The notes below the pieces were generated by a model, which saw only the letters and a list, made by a program, of their open reading frames with translations, was not told the DNA's origin and did not search any database. Below are positions 6,317-13,862 of a stretch of 14,847 bases of DNA, in pieces. How positions within the stretch are numbered: the first letter of the stretch is position 1; each line of letters starts with the position of its first letter. Made by a program: the position numbers and the translations under genes. Source of the DNA: CAYVUM01 sp964619055. Its GTDB lineage: Bacteria; Pseudomonadota; Alphaproteobacteria; Rhodospirillales; Defluviicoccaceae. The stretch is taken from assembly GCA_964619055.1 (NCBI GenBank), contig CAZUDB010000067.1, positions 1 through 14,847 of the forward strand, given 5' to 3'.

Positions 6317-6343
6317 TTTAGAATCATTCAAAACTACTTGACA
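6317..6343 (+). promoter_or_regulatory. ICE (Irr-box)-like site and -35 of the rubrerythrin promoter
   Basis: TTTAGAA-TCA-TTCAAAA (6317-6333) matches the iron control element remembered as TTTAGAA-NNN-TTCTAAA with one mismatch. A consensus TTGACA follows at 6338-6343. No convincing -10 is seen; CATCCT at 6361-6366 has 17-base spacing. The site lies about 110 bases before the rubrerythrin start, so control of this operon by the neighbouring Irr is likely. Confidence 0.6.
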
Positions 6344-6443
6344 CCCCCAAGGGGCATTCCCATCCTTGAGTAGGTAAGGGGAGTGGATGCGGCATCGACC
6401 GCGTTCGCCCGGCCCGGTCAAACTTTCTTATGGGAGATGCGTG

Positions 6444-6863
6444 ATGCCCGATTTGAAGGGGTCGAAGACTGAGGACAATCTGAAAGCCGCGTTTGCCGGT
6501 GAATCGCAAGCCAATCGCCGGTATCTTTACTTTGCGCAGAAGGCCGACGTGGAGGGCTACAACGACGTGGCCACCGTATTCCGCTCCACAGCTGAGGGCG
6601 AAACGGGCCATGCCCATGGCCATCTCGAATTCCTGGAAGCCGTTGGCGATCCGGCCACAGGTGAGCCGATCGGCGACACGGGTCTCAACCTAAAGGCCGC
6701 CATTGCTGGTGAGACCCACGAGTATACGGACATGTATCCCGGCATGGCCAAGACAGCCCGTGAAGAGGGTTTTGACGAGATTGCCGACTGGTTTGAAACG
6801 TTGGCCAAGGCCGAGAAGTCCCACGCCGGTCGCTTCCAGAAGGCCCTCGATACCCTCGACTAA
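6444..6863 (+). CDS. Rubrerythrin family di-iron protein without rubredoxin domain
   Basis: The 139-residue ferritin-like four-helix protein keeps the di-iron ligands: E20 (LKAAFAGESQANRRY), E53 and H56 (EGETGHAHGH), E90 and E93 (AGETHEYTDMYPGMA), E124 and H127 (AEKSHAGRF). Classical rubrerythrins add a C-terminal rubredoxin domain of about 50 residues; here the protein stops at ALDTLD, so electrons for peroxide reduction must come from a separate donor. GGGAGA (6432-6437) lies 6 bases before ATG 6444. The downstream Fe-S oxidoreductase and DUF3501 genes are candidates for that electron path. The ICE-like site upstream suggests Irr control in response to iron or haem. Cytoplasmic. Confidence 0.92.
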   Translation: MPDLKGSKTEDNLKAAFAGESQANRRYLYFAQKADVEGYNDVATVFRSTAEGETGHAHGHLEFLEAVGDPATGEPIGDTGLNLKAAIAGETHEYTDMYPGMAKTAREEGFDEIADWFETLAKAEKSHAGRFQKALDTLD

Positions 6864-6890
6864 CATACTCTCCGCCTTAACGGTGCAGGT

Positions 6891-6919
6891 GGGAACCGGT
6901 TACAAGTCCTCCGGTTCCC
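6891..6919 (+). terminator. Stem-loop after rubrerythrin, no T-run
   Basis: A perfect 9-base-pair stem GGGAACCGG / CCGGTTCCC closes an 11-base loop, 27 bases after the rubrerythrin stop. Without a T-run it is at best a partial terminator, or a processing/stability element that keeps rubrerythrin mRNA more abundant than the genes behind it. Confidence 0.4.
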
Positions 6920-7011
6920 GCAAGCACCCCCGACGTTGCGGGACAATCTCAAGAGCTTACGAAGTTGGGAAGCCGTCTGGTGAGCGGTGACCCTCAAAGG
7001 AGGATGTGGCC

Positions 7012-8349
7012 ATGCGAGAAGGCAGCCTGGATGCGCCCACTCGCCATCCGCTGGCGTGGCGCGACGCTGAATTCTATGACTCCGATGCGCTCGATGCGGA
7101 AATGCGCCGTGTCTTCGACGTCTGTCACGGCTGCCGCCGCTGTTTCAATCTCTGCGACAGCTTCCCCCGGCTGTTCGATCTGATCGACGCCTCCGAGTCA
7201 GGCGAGCTGGATACGGTCGACAGCGCACATTTCAAGCCGGTCGTGGACGCCTGCACGCTCTGCGACATGTGCTTCATGACGAAGTGTCCCTACGTGCCGC
7301 CGCACGAGTTCAATCTGGATTTCCCGCATCTGATGCTGCGCTATCGCGCGGTCGAAGCGAAGGCCGGCAAGGTGCCATTTATGGCGCGCCAGTTGACCGA
7401 GACCGACCGCAACGGGCGGCTCGCTGGGGTGGCGGCGCCGGTGGCCAACTGGGCCAGCAAACGCGGCAACGCGTTGACCCGCCCGCTGCTCGAGCGCGTG
7501 GCCGATGTGCACCGCGACGTGTATCTGCCGAAGTTTCAGGGCAAAACGCTGATGAAACAGGCCAAGGCCGATGTGCCGACGGTCAATTCGGATGCACCGG
7601 GCTTTGGGCGCAAGGCCGTGTTGTTTGCTACCTGCTTCTGTAACTACAACAATCCGGAAATCGGCGTCGCCGCCCGCGCTGTGCTGGCGAAAAACGGCGT
7701 CGAAACCCAGGTCGTCTACCCGTCCTGCTGCGGCATGCCGCAGCTTGAGCACGGAGACTTGGAGCGTGTTGCCGACAATGCCCGCAAGATCGCGGCCGAC
7801 CTCCGGCCCTGGGTCGATAAGGGCTATGACGTCATCGGGTTGGTGCCGTCGTGCACGTTGATGATGAAGTTTGAATGGCCGCTCATCGAACCCGACGACG
7901 ACAACGTCAGGGTCTTGAGCGAGGCCATGTTCGATGCGTCGGAATACGTGGTTGAGATCGCCCGTAAGGAGGGGGTGGCCGACGGCATGAACCCCATTGT
8001 CGGCGGAATCACGGTTCACATTGCCTGCCATGCCCGGGCCCAGAACGTCGGTCAGAAAGGTGCGGATCTGCTGAAGCTGCTGCCCGAAACGGACGTCAAG
8101 GTTATTGAGCGCTGTTCGGGCCACGGCGGTTCCTGGGGTGTGATGAAGGAAAACTTCGAGATCGCGCTTAAGGTGGGTAAACCGGTCGCTCGCCAGGCCG
8201 TGGAGGCCAAGTCCTCCTTTGTTGTTTCCGAATGCCCTTTGGCACGAGACCACATCGTTCAGGGTATGGAGGCGCTGAATGGCTCCGCGCCGCCGCCGGA
8301 GCTGATCCATCACCCGATCCAATTGATTGCCCGCGCGTACGGCTTTTAG
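7012..8349 (+). CDS. GlpC/HdrD-like Fe-S oxidoreductase with CCG domains
   Basis: The 445-residue protein carries two [4Fe-4S] motifs, C38-C41-C44-C48 (CHGCRRCFNLC) and C81-C84-C87-C92 (CTLCDMCFMTKCP, with four rather than three residues in the last gap). Two cysteine-rich CCG-type domains follow: ATCFCNYNN (207-213) with YPSCCGMPQLEHGD (236-249) and VPSC (278-281), then IACHARAQ (337-344) with RCSGHGGSWG (367-376). This is the fold of heterodisulfide reductase subunit D and GlpC. A strong AAAGGAGG (6996-7003) sits 8 bases before ATG 7012; GTG 7006 is too close to it. No membrane segment is seen. It probably passes electrons to or from the rubrerythrin encoded upstream; substrate and donor are unknown. 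The rubrerythrin, Fe-S protein and DUF3501 genes recur together in proteobacteria. Confidence 0.9.
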   Translation: MREGSLDAPTRHPLAWRDAEFYDSDALDAEMRRVFDVCHGCRRCFNLCDSFPRLFDLIDASESGELDTVDSAHFKPVVDACTLCDMCFMTKCPYVPPHEFNLDFPHLMLRYRAVEAKAGKVPFMARQLTETDRNGRLAGVAAPVANWASKRGNALTRPLLERVADVHRDVYLPKFQGKTLMKQAKADVPTVNSDAPGFGRKAVLFATCFCNYNNPEIGVAARAVLAKNGVETQVVYPSCCGMPQLEHGDLERVADNARKIAADLRPWVDKGYDVIGLVPSCTLMMKFEWPLIEPDDDNVRVLSEAMFDASEYVVEIARKEGVADGMNPIVGGITVHIACHARAQNVGQKGADLLKLLPETDVKVIERCSGHGGSWGVMKENFEIALKVGKPVARQAVEAKSSFVVSECPLARDHIVQGMEALNGSAPPPELIHHPIQLIARAYGF

Positions 8350-8382
8350 AGCCAGCGCAAGACAAGGACGCGACTGAAACCC

Positions 8383-8985
8383 ATGGAGTTGCAAGCGGTG
8401 CCGAAGCGAGAGATCACCCCCGGCGATATCCTGTCAGCGGAAGCCTACGAGGCCGTTCGCTCGGAGCGCAAGAAGGCCATTACGGACATGAAAAAGGACC
8501 GGCGGATCTCCGTCGGTCCTGACGTAACCTTCTACTTCGAGAACTATGACACGATGTGGCATCAGGTCCACGAGATGCTACGGATCGAGAAGGGGGGCGA
8601 GGCGCAGATTGCCGACGAACTCCACGCCTACAACCCGCTCATTCCCAACGGCCGCAATCTGGTCGCCACCATGATGATCGAGATCGAGGATGCCCATCGC
8701 CGTGCTCGGGTTTTGGGCGAACTGGGCGGAATCGAGGAGACTATCTCGCTGGAGGTGGGGGGCGACGTGATCGCTGCCGTCGCGGAGGCGGACGTCGATC
8801 GGACCACCGCCGCGGGCAAGGCTTCGTCGGTCCACTTCCTGAAGTTTCCGTTCACCGACGCGCAAGCCGCCGCTTTTAAGACCGCGGGGACCCGAGTTCT
8901 GATTGGCATCGGTCATCCCAAGTACGATCACATGGTGGTCATGCCCGAACGGGTGCGCTTGGCGTTGTCGCTCGATCTCGACTGA
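8383..8985 (+). CDS. DUF3501 family protein
   Basis: This 200-residue protein matches DUF3501, with the family's order of motifs: DRRISVGPDVTFYFENYDTM (about 39-58), WHQVHEMLRIEKG, YNPLIPNGRNLVATMMIEIE, a beta-rich middle, and VHFLKFPF followed by VLIGIGHPKYDHM. There is no signal peptide, membrane helix or cysteine cluster. It lies 33 bases after the Fe-S oxidoreductase and has no strong ribosome binding site, so it is probably translated from the same transcript. The biochemical role of DUF3501 is not known to me. Its constant neighbourhood with the Fe-S protein and rubrerythrin suggests an accessory or regulatory part of one redox system. Confidence 0.88.
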   Translation: MELQAVPKREITPGDILSAEAYEAVRSERKKAITDMKKDRRISVGPDVTFYFENYDTMWHQVHEMLRIEKGGEAQIADELHAYNPLIPNGRNLVATMMIEIEDAHRRARVLGELGGIEETISLEVGGDVIAAVAEADVDRTTAAGKASSVHFLKFPFTDAQAAAFKTAGTRVLIGIGHPKYDHMVVMPERVRLALSLDLD

Positions 8986-9045
8986 ACCGCATATTATCAC
9001 TCTTCGCGGTTTGCCTTCGTAAACGTCTCCTGAGTTCTCACGAAG
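8985..9045 (+). terminator. Weak inverted repeats in the convergent gap
   Basis: The gap between DUF3501 (plus) and the SH3 gene (minus) holds two 6-base inverted repeats: AACCGC / GCGGTT (8985-8990 and 9006-9011) and CTTCGT / ACGAAG (9015-9020 and 9040-9045). No T-runs follow. They may form a weak shared terminator. Confidence 0.25.
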
Positions 9046-9049
9046 CGGT

Positions 9050-9568
9050 CTACTCAATGACTTCGCCCGGTGCGACGCCCCAAAGCGCGCCCCTGTCCAG
9101 CCAGCCCTCATAGCCGCCGGCCTCGATCTGGCACACGGCTCCCTCCGGCGGGCAGCGAGTCACGCTCGCGATCACGCCCACGGTCGCGCGTGCCACGGCC
9201 CGGCTGGCCGTATCGGCTCGCGACGTCAACGGACGCTCGGCATCGATGATTACGGCCGTGCGACGATGGCTGAGTAGGCTGCGATGGATCCAGCCGACCG
9301 TGCCCGTCCAGTCGCGCACCTTTCGCCAATTGTAGTGCTTGGCCAGCACCTCCATCGGCAGCCCCTTGCGGCGATACACCCATTCCACCGGATAGCGGGT
9401 GCCGGGTCCGGCCCGCAGATTTACCTCATTCGCTTTGAGGCTCAAGTACTGCGGACGGGTCTCAGCCACCGCCGTCGCTGCCGATCCAGCCATCGCACCG
9501 GTCAGCAGCGCCAGTCCAAGCGCGCCCAACATCAGCGCTCTAAGGGAATGTGGAGGGGTTTGCCGCAT
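9050..9568 (-). CDS. Secreted SH3-domain protein (COG3807 type)
   Basis: The 172-residue protein has a signal peptide (about residues 1-36: ALMLGALGLALLTGA, then cleavage near ATAVA). A bacterial SH3 domain follows with the signature EVNLRAGPGTRYPVEWVY (48-65) and DWTGTVGWIHRSLLS (86-100). A second SH3-like half ends QIEAGGYEGWLDRGALWGV (147-165). Alphaproteobacteria often carry this protein divergent from a D-2-hydroxyacid dehydrogenase, as here. A role in the periplasm, perhaps binding peptidoglycan, is assumed for the family, but no activity is known. Start ATG 9568 is preceded by GGATGGAG; ATG 9577, three residues longer, is the alternative. The same frame stays open across the dehydrogenase gene to 10666, which is only antisense GC-rich openness. 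Confidence 0.88.
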   Translation of the reverse strand: MRQTPPHSLRALMLGALGLALLTGAMAGSAATAVAETRPQYLSLKANEVNLRAGPGTRYPVEWVYRRKGLPMEVLAKHYNWRKVRDWTGTVGWIHRSLLSHRRTAVIIDAERPLTSRADTASRAVARATVGVIASVTRCPPEGAVCQIEAGGYEGWLDRGALWGVAPGEVIE

Positions 9569-9715
9569 CCGCTCCATCCTGTTTGTGTCACGATGGTTCA
9601 CACAATCTTCGAGCGTCGGCGTCTGGGTCAAGAGGGGCCCGCAGCTGTCGCTATCTGGACACCCCGCTAGCCCGATGGTATCGCGGGAAGATATCGGGAG
9701 GGACGAAAGGCAGCC

Positions 9716-10708
9716 ATGGCAAAAGATAAACCCCGCGTCATTGTCACCCGCAAACTGCCGGACATCGTCGAAACACGCATGATGGAGTTGTTCGACGTTC
9801 GCCTGAACATGGCGGATGTCCCGTTGACGTCCGAGGAGTTGGCGGTGGCCGTGGCGGAAGCCGACGTGCTCGTGCCCACGGTGACGGACCGAATCGATCG
9901 GAGCGTTCTGGCGGTCGCAGGCGATCGCCTGAAGCTCATCGCCAATTTCGGCGCCGGTGTTGATCACATCGATCTGGCCGCCTCGGTTGAGCGTGGGATC
10001 ACGGTCACCAACACGCCGGACGTTTTGACCGAGGACACCGCCGAGATGACCATGGCCATGATCCTGGCCGCGCCCCGGCGCCTCACGGAGGGTGAACGGT
10101 TGTTGCGCGCCGGTGAATGGGCCGGTTGGTCGCCCACGTGGATGTTGGGCCACCGCGTCAGCGGCAAACGGCTCGGTATCGTCGGCATGGGGCGAATCGG
10201 CCAAGCCGTGGCCCGCCGCGCCCGCAGCTTCGATATGGCGATCCACTATCACAATCGCCGCCGGCTCCATGCCGACCTGGAGGCGGAACTGGAGGCCACC
10301 TACCACGAGAGCTTGGATCAGATGCTGGCCCGTACGGACATCGTCACAATCCACTGCCCGCACACGCCCGCCACCTATCATCTGCTCTCTGCCCGGCGGC
10401 TTAAGCTCCTGCAGCCCCATGCCTACGTCGTTAACACCGCGCGCGGCGAAATCATCGATGAGACCGCACTGGTCCGCCTGCTTCGCACCGGCAGCATCGC
10501 CGGTGCTGCGCTGGATGTTTACGAAAACGAGCCAGCGATCAATCCGCGGCTGCTGAGCTTGGATAATGTCGTGCTGTTGCCGCACATGGGCTCGTCCACC
10601 GTTGAAGGCCGCATCGGCATGGGCGAATGCGTTATCGTCAACATCCAGTGCCATGCCGATAGCCATCCCCCGCCGAACCGGATCCTGCCTGAAGACGTCG
10701 GCTTCTAA
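9716..10708 (+). CDS. gyaR: D-2-hydroxyacid dehydrogenase (glyoxylate reductase type)
   Basis: The 330-residue NAD(P)H-dependent dehydrogenase reduces 2-oxoacids such as glyoxylate or hydroxypyruvate to D-2-hydroxyacids. The Rossmann glycine motif GIVGMGRIGQAVARRA is at about 154-169, and the catalytic trio is visible: R243 in NTARGEIIDE, E272 in YENEPAINP, H290 in LLPHMGSS. The substrate-binding loop NFGAGVDHIDL (78-86) is also typical. The residues after the glycine motif (HYHNRRRL) are basic, which leans towards NADPH, an inference. AAAGG (9705-9709) precedes ATG 9716. It is divergent from the SH3 gene with a 147-base gap that should hold both promoters. The symbol gyaR follows the family; the true substrate is not fixed by sequence. 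Confidence 0.88.
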   Translation: MAKDKPRVIVTRKLPDIVETRMMELFDVRLNMADVPLTSEELAVAVAEADVLVPTVTDRIDRSVLAVAGDRLKLIANFGAGVDHIDLAASVERGITVTNTPDVLTEDTAEMTMAMILAAPRRLTEGERLLRAGEWAGWSPTWMLGHRVSGKRLGIVGMGRIGQAVARRARSFDMAIHYHNRRRLHADLEAELEATYHESLDQMLARTDIVTIHCPHTPATYHLLSARRLKLLQPHAYVVNTARGEIIDETALVRLLRTGSIAGAALDVYENEPAINPRLLSLDNVVLLPHMGSSTVEGRIGMGECVIVNIQCHADSHPPPNRILPEDVGF

Positions 10709-10773
10709 GGCCCTTGACCCATCACATTGGCAAGCAGGTCGGGCGTCGACACGTTGATGGTTGTGCCTAGGCG

Positions 10774-10870
10774 TTAGTCCGAGCGGAAAATTCCAATCAG
10801 CGTGGCTTTGCAGTTCGGTCCACCGCTAACGTCGATGACCATTCCATCGCGATCAAAATCGCTCACAACG
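10774..10870 (-). pseudogene. Possible gene-end remnant in the gap after gyaR
   Basis: On the minus strand a frame that ends at TAA (10774-10776) encodes SVVSDFDRDGMVIDVSGG, then PNCKATLIGIFRSD. It is not in frame with the mutarotase-fold gene whose stop lies at 10871. The acidic DFDRDGMVIDVSG text looks somewhat like RTX or calcium-repeat C-terminal ends, but it is too short to identify. It could be chance. The rest of the 10709-10870 gap shows nothing else. Confidence 0.2.
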
Positions 10871-11845
10871 CTACGGCCCGAGAGCCCGGCGAATCGATGC
10901 GGATCCGGCCGGGGGCTGGTCCAAATCAAACAGCATCGCGGACTCCGCTAGCGAGAAGGACTCGCCTGGTGCCATCGTCACGACGGGACCGTGAAGCTCC
11001 AGCTCGAAATACGGGTAGTCCGCGGCGTTGAAGACCTCGACGACACAACCATGAGCGTAAGGTTGGGGGTGGAAGGTCGGCACGGATTTTCGAAAGCCGA
11101 CCAGACCTTGAGGACCAGCCTCGATTACGGCCAGGACATGTCCCACCTCGGCGTCGACCCCGTACTTGAACCGGACGGCGTCGCGGCAGGATATGACCGC
11201 AGTCCCATCGACAAATTTGACCACGTCGTTCCGGACCTCCTGCGACGCGCCTTCCTTCTCGAAGGTTCGGAGCCCTTGTGGGAAATGGGAGCCGGCCCGA
11301 GTCGGTAGGTAGACCGTTGCGGGCTTCTCCATCATGGCAACACCCCACGGCGCCCACGACGCCGTTTTCGGCCCCCGGTTGTGCAAGGTATGTGTCAGGC
11401 TCCACGCGCCGGGCTCATCCCCGATCCGGAGGGTCCGCTCGATCTGTACACCGGTCTCGCGACAGACCGGGCTAATCATCGTCGCGATTCCTTTGTTGTC
11501 GTCGAGCGACAGCTCATAGGCGCCGCTATCGAGATCGATGAACGGCACCCCGTCCGTCCAGCGGTCCTGGGGCGCCAGCCATGTCTTTTCGCCGCCCCAG
11601 AGCAGGAAACCGAGGCGCCGTTTGCAGGCATGGATGTCGGTGATGGCGTTGACATCTTGAATGCGGCCTTCGTAGTCCGAGTTAACGAACGACAGCTCTT
11701 GGCCGTGCCACTCGATGCCCATCAGGCGACCTCCGATATGCGGCACCAGGGTCAGTGCACACGGCCCGTGTTCGATCCGCCAAGCATCCCAACCCCTATA
11801 AACCCCTGGCCGGACGGTGACGCTCTCCGGTGACCTCATGATCAT
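10871..11845 (-). CDS. Mutarotase-fold (DUF4380-like) carbohydrate protein
   Basis: The 324-residue cytoplasmic protein is related to aldose 1-epimerases by its beta-sandwich pattern: LTLVPHIGGRLMGIEWHGQE near the N-terminus, FLLWGGEKTWLAPQDRW, an IERTLRIGDE strand, WSLTHTLHNRGPKTASWAPW, and EVFNAADYPYFELELHGP near the C-terminus. Such proteins interconvert sugar anomers or simply bind sugars; which applies here is not shown. The ATG at 11845 overlaps the TGA of the upstream GH15 gene as ATGA, so the two are translationally coupled. The partner releases a sugar as one anomer (GH15 enzymes invert to beta-glucose), so an epimerase next in line makes biochemical sense. ATG 11839 is an alternative start. 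Confidence 0.75.
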   Translation of the reverse strand: MIMRSPESVTVRPGVYRGWDAWRIEHGPCALTLVPHIGGRLMGIEWHGQELSFVNSDYEGRIQDVNAITDIHACKRRLGFLLWGGEKTWLAPQDRWTDGVPFIDLDSGAYELSLDDNKGIATMISPVCRETGVQIERTLRIGDEPGAWSLTHTLHNRGPKTASWAPWGVAMMEKPATVYLPTRAGSHFPQGLRTFEKEGASQEVRNDVVKFVDGTAVISCRDAVRFKYGVDAEVGHVLAVIEAGPQGLVGFRKSVPTFHPQPYAHGCVVEVFNAADYPYFELELHGPVVTMAPGESFSLAESAMLFDLDQPPAGSASIRRALGP

Positions 11846-13680
11846 GCGCCCGGCCCCAGGGCCCGATCCAGGTTGAAGGCCGCGCTGATCAGCGCCAGGT
11901 GCGTGAAGGCTTGGGGGAAGTTGCCGAGCCCTTCGCCGCTCGGGCCGGTTTCTTCGGCATACAGACCCAGGTGGTTGGCAAAGCCCAGCATCCGCTCGAA
12001 CATCAAGCGGGCTTCGTCCAGCCGAGCCGGATCATGTTGACCGGCGCGGGTCAGCGCTTCCACCAGCCAGAAGGTGCAGATGTTGAACGTTCCCTCCTCG
12101 CCGGCGAGGCCGTCCGCCGTCTCTTCCACGTTGTAGCGGTAGACCAGGTTGTTGGCCGTCAGCCCGCCTTTCTCGGGCGGACGCAGCGTCGCATCCAGCG
12201 TCTTCAGCATCCGCGGATCGGAAGGCGACATGAAGAATGTTAGCGACATCATAAGGTTCGCCGCATCGAGGGAGGAGCTGCCATAGTGCTGGACAAAGGC
12301 CTCGCGCTCCTTGCTCCAGCCCTTGGCCATGACCTCTTCGTAGATGGCGTCGCGCACGGTGAGCCAGCGCTCGCGCGGTGCCGGGAAGGAGCGCTTGTCG
12401 GCCAGGCGGATCGCGCGATCCAGCGCCACCCAGCACATCAGCTTGGAGTAGACAAACTGCTGACGCCCACCGCGCACCTCCCAAACCCCCTCGTCCGCGC
12501 GCTGCCAGTTGTCGCACACCCAGTTGATGAGGTCGCGCAGGGAGGCCCACATGTCGTAGGCGATCGGCGAGCCATGCTTGTTGAACAGATACACCGCATC
12601 CATCAGCTCGCCGTAGATGTCCAACTGCAACTGATCGAAGGCACCGTTGCCGATGCGCACCGGCCGGGAGCCGCGATAGCCCTCAAAGTGGTCGAGCTGC
12701 TCCTCCGTCAGTTTGCGCCGGCCGCGGATGCCGTACATGATCTGCAGGGCGCCATCGGGTCCCGGCTGCTTGCACAGCGACGCCAGGAACTCCATGAAGG
12801 CCTCGGCCTCCTGGGTAAAGCCGAGACGGAGAAAGGCATAAACGGTGAATGCCGAGTCCCGGATCCAGGTGAAGCGGTAGTCCCAGTTGCGTTCCCCGCC
12901 GATGCCTTCGGGCAGGCTGCAGGTGGGGGCGGCGACAATGGCGCCCGTGGGCTCGAAGGTCATTAGCTTCAGCGCCAGGGCCGAGCGGTGGACCATCTCC
13001 CGCCAGCGCCCCTTGTAGGCGCATTTGCTGATCCAGCCATGCCAGAATTCCACGGTCTTGCGGAACAGGTCCTCCGCCTCGTCCGGAGTCAGGGACAGGC
13101 CGCGTTCCGTCTCCGCTGTCAAGTGGCGGAGCACGAAGACGGCGCTCTCCCCCTCGTCCAGCGTGAATTCGGAAACGACCGCCGAGCCGTCTTCGGTCAA
13201 CGTTTGCTCGGTGGCAAGGCCCAGGGTCACGTTCGGCGAGGTGAAGGTCGCCCCTTCATGGGACAGCATGATCGTGTGCTCATCCCGGGCGTAGTTGAAG
13301 GCCGGCTGGCATTCCATGCGGAAGGTCAGGCGACCGCGCATGGCGGAGATGCGGCGGATCAGCTGGTGGGAATGGCCGTGGCCGGAGACGGCCCGCCCCG
13401 CCGGCATGAAGTCCGTCAGTTCGGCTGCGCCATGGGGGGCGAGAAAGCGGGTGATCAGCACGTTGGTTGCGGGCCAGTAGAACTGCTTGCAGGTGATGTC
13501 CTCGCCCACCGGCGCGATCCGGAAATGCCCGCCCTTGCCATCGTCCAGGATCGCGGCGAACACGCTCGGGCTGTCGAAGTGCGGCACGCACATCCAGTCG
13601 ATCGAGCCGTCGGTGGCCACCAGTGCCACCGTGTGCATGTCGCCGATCAGGCCATAGTTTTCGATGGGCTTGTACGGCAT
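11842..13680 (-). CDS. GH15 glucoamylase/trehalase-type hydrolase
   Basis: The 612-residue protein has the N-terminal trehalase-like domain (IENYGLIGDMHTVALVATDG at 6-25, GSIDWMCVPHFDSPSVFA at 25-42) and a GH15 (alpha/alpha)6 barrel. Key segments are GERNWDYRFTWIRDSAF (262-278), the probable catalytic acid in DEGVWEVRGG (E401), and the probable base in GEEGTFNICTFW (E529), followed by GNFPQAFTHLAL. Related proteins hydrolyse alpha-glucosidic bonds of glucans or, in mycobacteria, trehalose. No signal peptide is seen, so it would act on internal glycogen, maltodextrin or trehalose. ATG 13680 is preceded by a G-rich ribosome binding site; the longer ORF to 13794 has no conserved N-terminus. It is the first gene of a coupled pair with the mutarotase-fold protein. 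Confidence 0.9.
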   Translation of the reverse strand: MPYKPIENYGLIGDMHTVALVATDGSIDWMCVPHFDSPSVFAAILDDGKGGHFRIAPVGEDITCKQFYWPATNVLITRFLAPHGAAELTDFMPAGRAVSGHGHSHQLIRRISAMRGRLTFRMECQPAFNYARDEHTIMLSHEGATFTSPNVTLGLATEQTLTEDGSAVVSEFTLDEGESAVFVLRHLTAETERGLSLTPDEAEDLFRKTVEFWHGWISKCAYKGRWREMVHRSALALKLMTFEPTGAIVAAPTCSLPEGIGGERNWDYRFTWIRDSAFTVYAFLRLGFTQEAEAFMEFLASLCKQPGPDGALQIMYGIRGRRKLTEEQLDHFEGYRGSRPVRIGNGAFDQLQLDIYGELMDAVYLFNKHGSPIAYDMWASLRDLINWVCDNWQRADEGVWEVRGGRQQFVYSKLMCWVALDRAIRLADKRSFPAPRERWLTVRDAIYEEVMAKGWSKEREAFVQHYGSSSLDAANLMMSLTFFMSPSDPRMLKTLDATLRPPEKGGLTANNLVYRYNVEETADGLAGEEGTFNICTFWLVEALTRAGQHDPARLDEARLMFERMLGFANHLGLYAEETGPSGEGLGNFPQAFTHLALISAAFNLDRALGPGA

Positions 13681-13768
13681 TGCGATCCCCCCACTGGTCC
13701 TCTGGATTTGGTTTGACGGGACCCGAGGGTCTGGGCACCCCCGGTCGATCTCTCTTCGATGCCGCGGA

Positions 13769-13790
13769 CCACACCCTGGTTGCGGTGTGG
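13769..13790 (+). promoter_or_regulatory. Inverted repeat in the divergent promoter gap
   Basis: CCACACC / GGTGTGG is a perfect 7-base inverted repeat with an 8-base spacer, midway between the divergent GH15 and hydrolase genes. It could be a regulator-binding dyad or a leader hairpin of either transcript. No clear -35/-10 pair was seen. Confidence 0.35.
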
Positions 13791-13862
13791 GCATAAGACC
13801 TCATATCGAGGGAGCGATAAACGGCAAAGTCGTCACGCCGGACGCGGCCAAGGGAGGGCAGC

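Noticed and set aside
7198..8394. 398-codon minus-strand ORF opposite the Fe-S oxidoreductase
   Set aside because: It lacks any recognisable motif and mirrors the codon structure of the real gene; GC-rich antisense openness explains it.
9569..10666. Minus-strand frame open from the SH3 gene across the whole dehydrogenase gene, giving a 538-codon ORF
   Set aside because: It is antisense to an intact dehydrogenase with clear catalytic motifs. The real SH3 protein begins at its signal peptide near 9568.
13681..13794. N-terminal extension of the GH15 protein
   Set aside because: The conserved domain starts within a few residues of ATG 13680, which has a G-rich ribosome binding site; the extension covers the divergent promoter region.
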